Assembly (NCBI GenBank): GCA_036267355.1
Contig: DATAWG010000119.1
Coordinates: 1-34,824 of the forward strand
Reading direction: 5' to 3'
DNA from: Pirellulales bacterium
GTDB taxonomy: Bacteria > Planctomycetota > Planctomycetia > Pirellulales > DATAWG01
Length of the DNA stretch: 34,824 nt
Below, piece by piece: positions 31,993-34,824 of the stretch. Under the pieces are notes generated by a model, which worked only from the letters and a program-made list of their open reading frames with translations, ran no database searches and was not told where the DNA came from. The position numbers and the translations under genes were made by a program. Every line of letters starts with the position of its first letter. Position 1 is the first letter of the stretch.

Positions 31993-34824
31993 ATGAGCAC
32001 GGAAGTTGAACGGATCGAAACGCGACCAATAGCATTCCAGTGGCGGCTTACCCCACTGGGCGATCGGTTGCGTCGGCTCGCCACGTTCTGCGTGCGTCCG
32101 ACTACGCTTCTGGCCGTCTTGCTCGTGGCGCATTTCGGTTCGCGGCTTGCGCTGCATCGGGCCTCGCCGTTGTCGGGCTCGCACAACTACGATCGGGCTT
32201 ACGGCGTAAGCATGTCGTTGATGGCCGGGCGCGGTTTCAACGACATCGTTGTTGACGATTCTCCAGCGTCGCAGCCGCTGGAAGACTTTTTCGAACTGAA
32301 GCGGACGCGAATCAGCCGCGACGAGTTTGACGCTTACCTCTCGTCCCACCCGAATTCCGATCGCGATCCGTATTACAAGCGGCTATTAGGGTTGGCCACG
32401 ATCCGGGTTTTGGATGTCCGGCTGACCTCGATTCTATGGCAAATCTTCGGCATCGACCGTCGAGTGCTCGCGACGTTTTATACGTTGTTCAGCGTGCTGA
32501 CTTGCGGCTGCGTGTTCTTGATCGCGCGCCGACTTACGGCGAGCGGCTGGGCCGGACTTGCGGCTGCGTTGCTGCTGACGATCTCGCCCATTGAAGGATT
32601 TTTGAATACCTGGTCGTGGCGCGATTCCAGCCCGATGTGGTTTACCGCGGCGTCCTTTGCCTGGTTTATGTGCGGCGTCGAACGGTGGCAGCGGTCGGCG
32701 GTCAACTTTGCCGCGTATTTATTGCTCGGCGTGTTAGTGGTGGCAGGGATCGGATGGCGGGTCGATGCGCTGCTGCTGGCCCCTTTTCTGGCCGCCTGCG
32801 TTGTTGCCCGCCTGATTGCCGCGCGCAAGGGCTGGCGATACTCTCTCGCCGCGCTTGGCTGCTTTGCAGTGGGAGCGATCGCCACGCGTGCGACGATCCG
32901 CGCGCTCGGAGCAACGGAATCGCAAACACCGAATATCGGCTTTCATATGGCGTTTTACGCCGATTTCCCGCGATCCAAGTTGCTCGGGATCGAAAATAGC
33001 TTCGAAGTGATGTTCAGCGACATGCAAACGTTGGACTACGCCCGGCAGATTTATCAGGCCGACCATCCCGGCGGCGAACCGCTGAAATATCTGTCGCCGG
33101 AGTACTGCGATCTTTGCCGCAGAATGCTGTTGGAGGAGATGAACTACAACGCATTCCGGTGGACCTATCGCTTTCCGAAATTCTATTGGCAATCGCTCGC
33201 AGGGCTCGATTCGCAATCGATGATCGGCGAGATCGGCTCGCAGCAGATTCAGAAAGACCTGCGCCCGCCACTCCGGCAATACTTCCGCTGCGGCGATCGG
33301 CTCGCTCATGGAATGCCCGTGCTGTTTCTAATCGGCGCGTTGGCAACGATCTGCGCGGGCCGGCAAAAAATGGCGGCGACGCTCTTGGCGCTTTTCAGCG
33401 TTTACTATGCGGGCGTCATGTTTCTCGTCTTGCCGGATCAAAAGCATCTTGGCGTGATGTTGGTTCCGCTATACGCATTTGCCGGCGCGGGAATATTTGC
33501 GGTCGGGCGAATGTTCGCGCGCAGCACGTGGCAGAGCTTCGACTGGGCGAAATGGCGCCTGCAAACTCGCCGCGTTGCCACGGTCGTCGCGCTTGCCGCC
33601 GCGGTTTGGGGGATCGCTTGTCTGTGGGCACGCGGCCATAGCGTGGCTCGCCGAGCGGAACTACTGCAGGAAGTGCAGCATCGGCTTGGATCGGGTAGTG
33701 ATGCTCCGGAAACGCTTCGCGGCGACCGGCATTTCGCGGTTACGATTCGGCCCGATAGTGCTGCCGATGCGGCCGGTTATCTACTGAAAATCTCCGCCGG
33801 CGCACACCCTGGAACGCTCACTTGCCGGCAATTCTATTTTCCCCGCGATTGGGCCCATCTGTGGGGGCGAGAACTGATCACGCGCCACAAACTGTGCCCC
33901 AACCGCGAGCAATCGTTTTTTGTGGGTTGCCTGCAGGGCTCGCGGCTTGGAGATCCATGTCCGCACGAGTGCGCGGTTGCCATCGACGGGGATGCCAAAA
34001 TTCTCAGCAGCACGCGGGTTGCCATGAGCGATTGGGATCATCCGCAATTCTGCACGCTGTTCTACGACGGCCAAAACTCGCCCGGCAGTCCGGTCGTAGG
34101 CGCCAACGCGTCGGATTGGCTATATGTTGCTTGCCGCCCGTTCGCGGATCAATCGCCCGATAGGGTCTTCATGAATCGAAGCGGAATGACCGACATCATG
34201 GCGCCGGTACCCGCGCCGCATTCGGCCGGCCGTTCGCTCACACACATGATCGGCCGATTCGCGGACACGGGCACCTGGAAGGTCGCCATGAGCGACGGTT
34301 GGCGGTTCAGCTTCGCCGAGATGAATTATTGGTCGCCGGCCAAGAATTGGTTGCAACTCGAAACCGGCGATTTCAACGGCGACGGCATGACTGATCTTGT
34401 CGCTCAGGCTCCCGACGGCCAATGGTGGCTCGCGCTGGCCAACGGCGGCTACCATGCATTTTCCTCAACCGATTCGCTGCCGCGAGATGGGCGCTACGAT
34501 TTTGTCGGCGTCGGCGATTTCAATGGCGACGGGCTCGACGACTTGATCCTCCGCTCCCGCGACGGCCATTGGACGCTCGCGCTTTCCACCGGCGACGGCT
34601 TTCGTTGCCGGCCGATCGATTCGCTGCCGGCCGCGGCAAAGCAAAACTCACTCGTCGGCGACGCTCGGGGACTGGCTCATTTTCCGATGCCCGGTGAGGA
34701 AAATGTGCCCGTCCCCTTCGCCACGGCGATGCCCGGTGAGGAAAGCGCGCCTGTCCCCTTCGCTACGGTGGCAAAAGAGAACTTGCTCATCGGCGACTTT
34801 CTCGGCAATGGACGAAAGCAACTC
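31993..34824 (+). CDS. GT-C-like membrane protein with C-terminal FG-GAP/VCBS repeats, open at the right edge
   Basis: At least 944 codons with no stop before the window end. Residues about 35-545 are multi-pass membrane (about nine helices). An early loop with SHNYDRAYGVSMSLMAGRG recalls GT-C enzymes. A Cys-rich extracytoplasmic stretch follows (about 620-730), then FG-GAP/VCBS-type repeats with calcium loops DFNGDGMTDL (from residue 793), DFNGDGLDDL (from 842) and a GDFLGNG loop near 937. Such loops build integrin-like beta-propellers. The ATG at 31993 is chosen because it begins the long frame with GGAAG about 8 nt upstream. This combination is unusual; the fusion must be checked against the complete gene. 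It follows paralogue 2 by 107 nt. Confidence 0.83.
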   Translation, partial: MSTEVERIETRPIAFQWRLTPLGDRLRRLATFCVRPTTLLAVLLVAHFGSRLALHRASPLSGSHNYDRAYGVSMSLMAGRGFNDIVVDDSPASQPLEDFFELKRTRISRDEFDAYLSSHPNSDRDPYYKRLLGLATIRVLDVRLTSILWQIFGIDRRVLATFYTLFSVLTCGCVFLIARRLTASGWAGLAAALLLTISPIEGFLNTWSWRDSSPMWFTAASFAWFMCGVERWQRSAVNFAAYLLLGVLVVAGIGWRVDALLLAPFLAACVVARLIAARKGWRYSLAALGCFAVGAIATRATIRALGATESQTPNIGFHMAFYADFPRSKLLGIENSFEVMFSDMQTLDYARQIYQADHPGGEPLKYLSPEYCDLCRRMLLEEMNYNAFRWTYRFPKFYWQSLAGLDSQSMIGEIGSQQIQKDLRPPLRQYFRCGDRLAHGMPVLFLIGALATICAGRQKMAATLLALFSVYYAGVMFLVLPDQKHLGVMLVPLYAFAGAGIFAVGRMFARSTWQSFDWAKWRLQTRRVATVVALAAAVWGIACLWARGHSVARRAELLQEVQHRLGSGSDAPETLRGDRHFAVTIRPDSAADAAGYLLKISAGAHPGTLTCRQFYFPRDWAHLWGRELITRHKLCPNREQSFFVGCLQGSRLGDPCPHECAVAIDGDAKILSSTRVAMSDWDHPQFCTLFYDGQNSPGSPVVGANASDWLYVACRPFADQSPDRVFMNRSGMTDIMAPVPAPHSAGRSLTHMIGRFADTGTWKVAMSDGWRFSFAEMNYWSPAKNWLQLETGDFNGDGMTDLVAQAPDGQWWLALANGGYHAFSSTDSLPRDGRYDFVGVGDFNGDGLDDLILRSRDGHWTLALSTGDGFRCRPIDSLPAAAKQNSLVGDARGLAHFPMPGEENVPVPFATAMPGEESAPVPFATVAKENLLIGDFLGNGRKQL
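34687..34770. repeat. Two 42-bp direct repeats read in frame
   Basis: Units 34687-34728 and 34729-34770 are alike at most positions and encode 14-residue units starting MPGEE and ending PVPFAT. They separate two parts of an FG-GAP repeat (LVGDARG and LIGDFLGNG), so they look like an insertion into it. Confidence 0.8.

Noticed and set aside
1-34824. tRNA, rRNA, riboswitch or transposase genes
   Set aside because: No cloverleaf, conserved rRNA segment, riboswitch core or transposase motif was recognised by eye in any gap; a covariance search was not possible here.

Overview
This is a GC-rich bacterial window that most likely comes from a planctomycete, probably of the Pirellulales type. The taxonomic call is an inference. 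It rests on a DUF1598-type exported protein, the envelope module RDD / SpoIIM-like / DUF4129 / DUF4350 / MoxR / DUF58, a secreted PQQ-type beta-propeller whose mature end begins DDWPQWRGP, frequent TTG and GTG starts, and many short palindromic repeats between and inside genes. No rRNA, tRNA, CRISPR array, transposase or phage gene was seen.

Layout. Positions 1-1018 hold the start of an unidentified minus-strand gene running off the left edge and a YdfG-like short-chain dehydrogenase. Positions 1228-9544 are a co-directional block of seven genes: RDD membrane protein, SpoIIM-family protein, unnamed membrane protein, DUF4129 protein, DUF4350 protein, MoxR ATPase with an added zinc-ribbon-like head, and a DUF58 protein with a degenerate von Willebrand A domain. 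Positions 9830-17319 carry metG (plus), a tiny DUF1328 membrane protein (minus), an HSD10-like dehydrogenase (minus) and dnaE (plus). Positions 17693-23301 carry a DUF1598 protein, the beta-propeller protein (minus), pyrF, a VTT/TVP38 membrane protein and a class I methyltransferase.

From 23688 to the right edge lies a plus-strand cluster that looks like surface glycan or glycolipid synthesis. It holds a DegT/DnrJ/EryC1 sugar aminotransferase, a GNAT acetyltransferase, a GtrB/DPM1-like membrane glycosyltransferase, a split transketolase (N and C subunits as separate genes), two tandem paralogous GT-C-like membrane proteins, and a third GT-C-like protein whose C-terminal part carries FG-GAP/VCBS calcium-loop repeats. 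That last gene is still open at 34824.

The most unusual theme is repeat colonisation. At least four kinds of 76-100 bp imperfect palindromes (REPIN/MITE-like) sit in gaps, along with 15-, 20-, 33- and 42-bp tandem repeats. Repeat-like DNA is also found in frame inside coding genes: metG (two places), dnaE, the 5' end of the DUF4129 gene, one GT-C paralogue and the FG-GAP protein. One palindrome appears to supply the stop codon of the beta-propeller gene. This suggests short mobile palindromes that have become tolerated surface loops in proteins, comparable in concept to Rickettsia palindromic elements. All family names come from motif recognition by eye; no database search was run.
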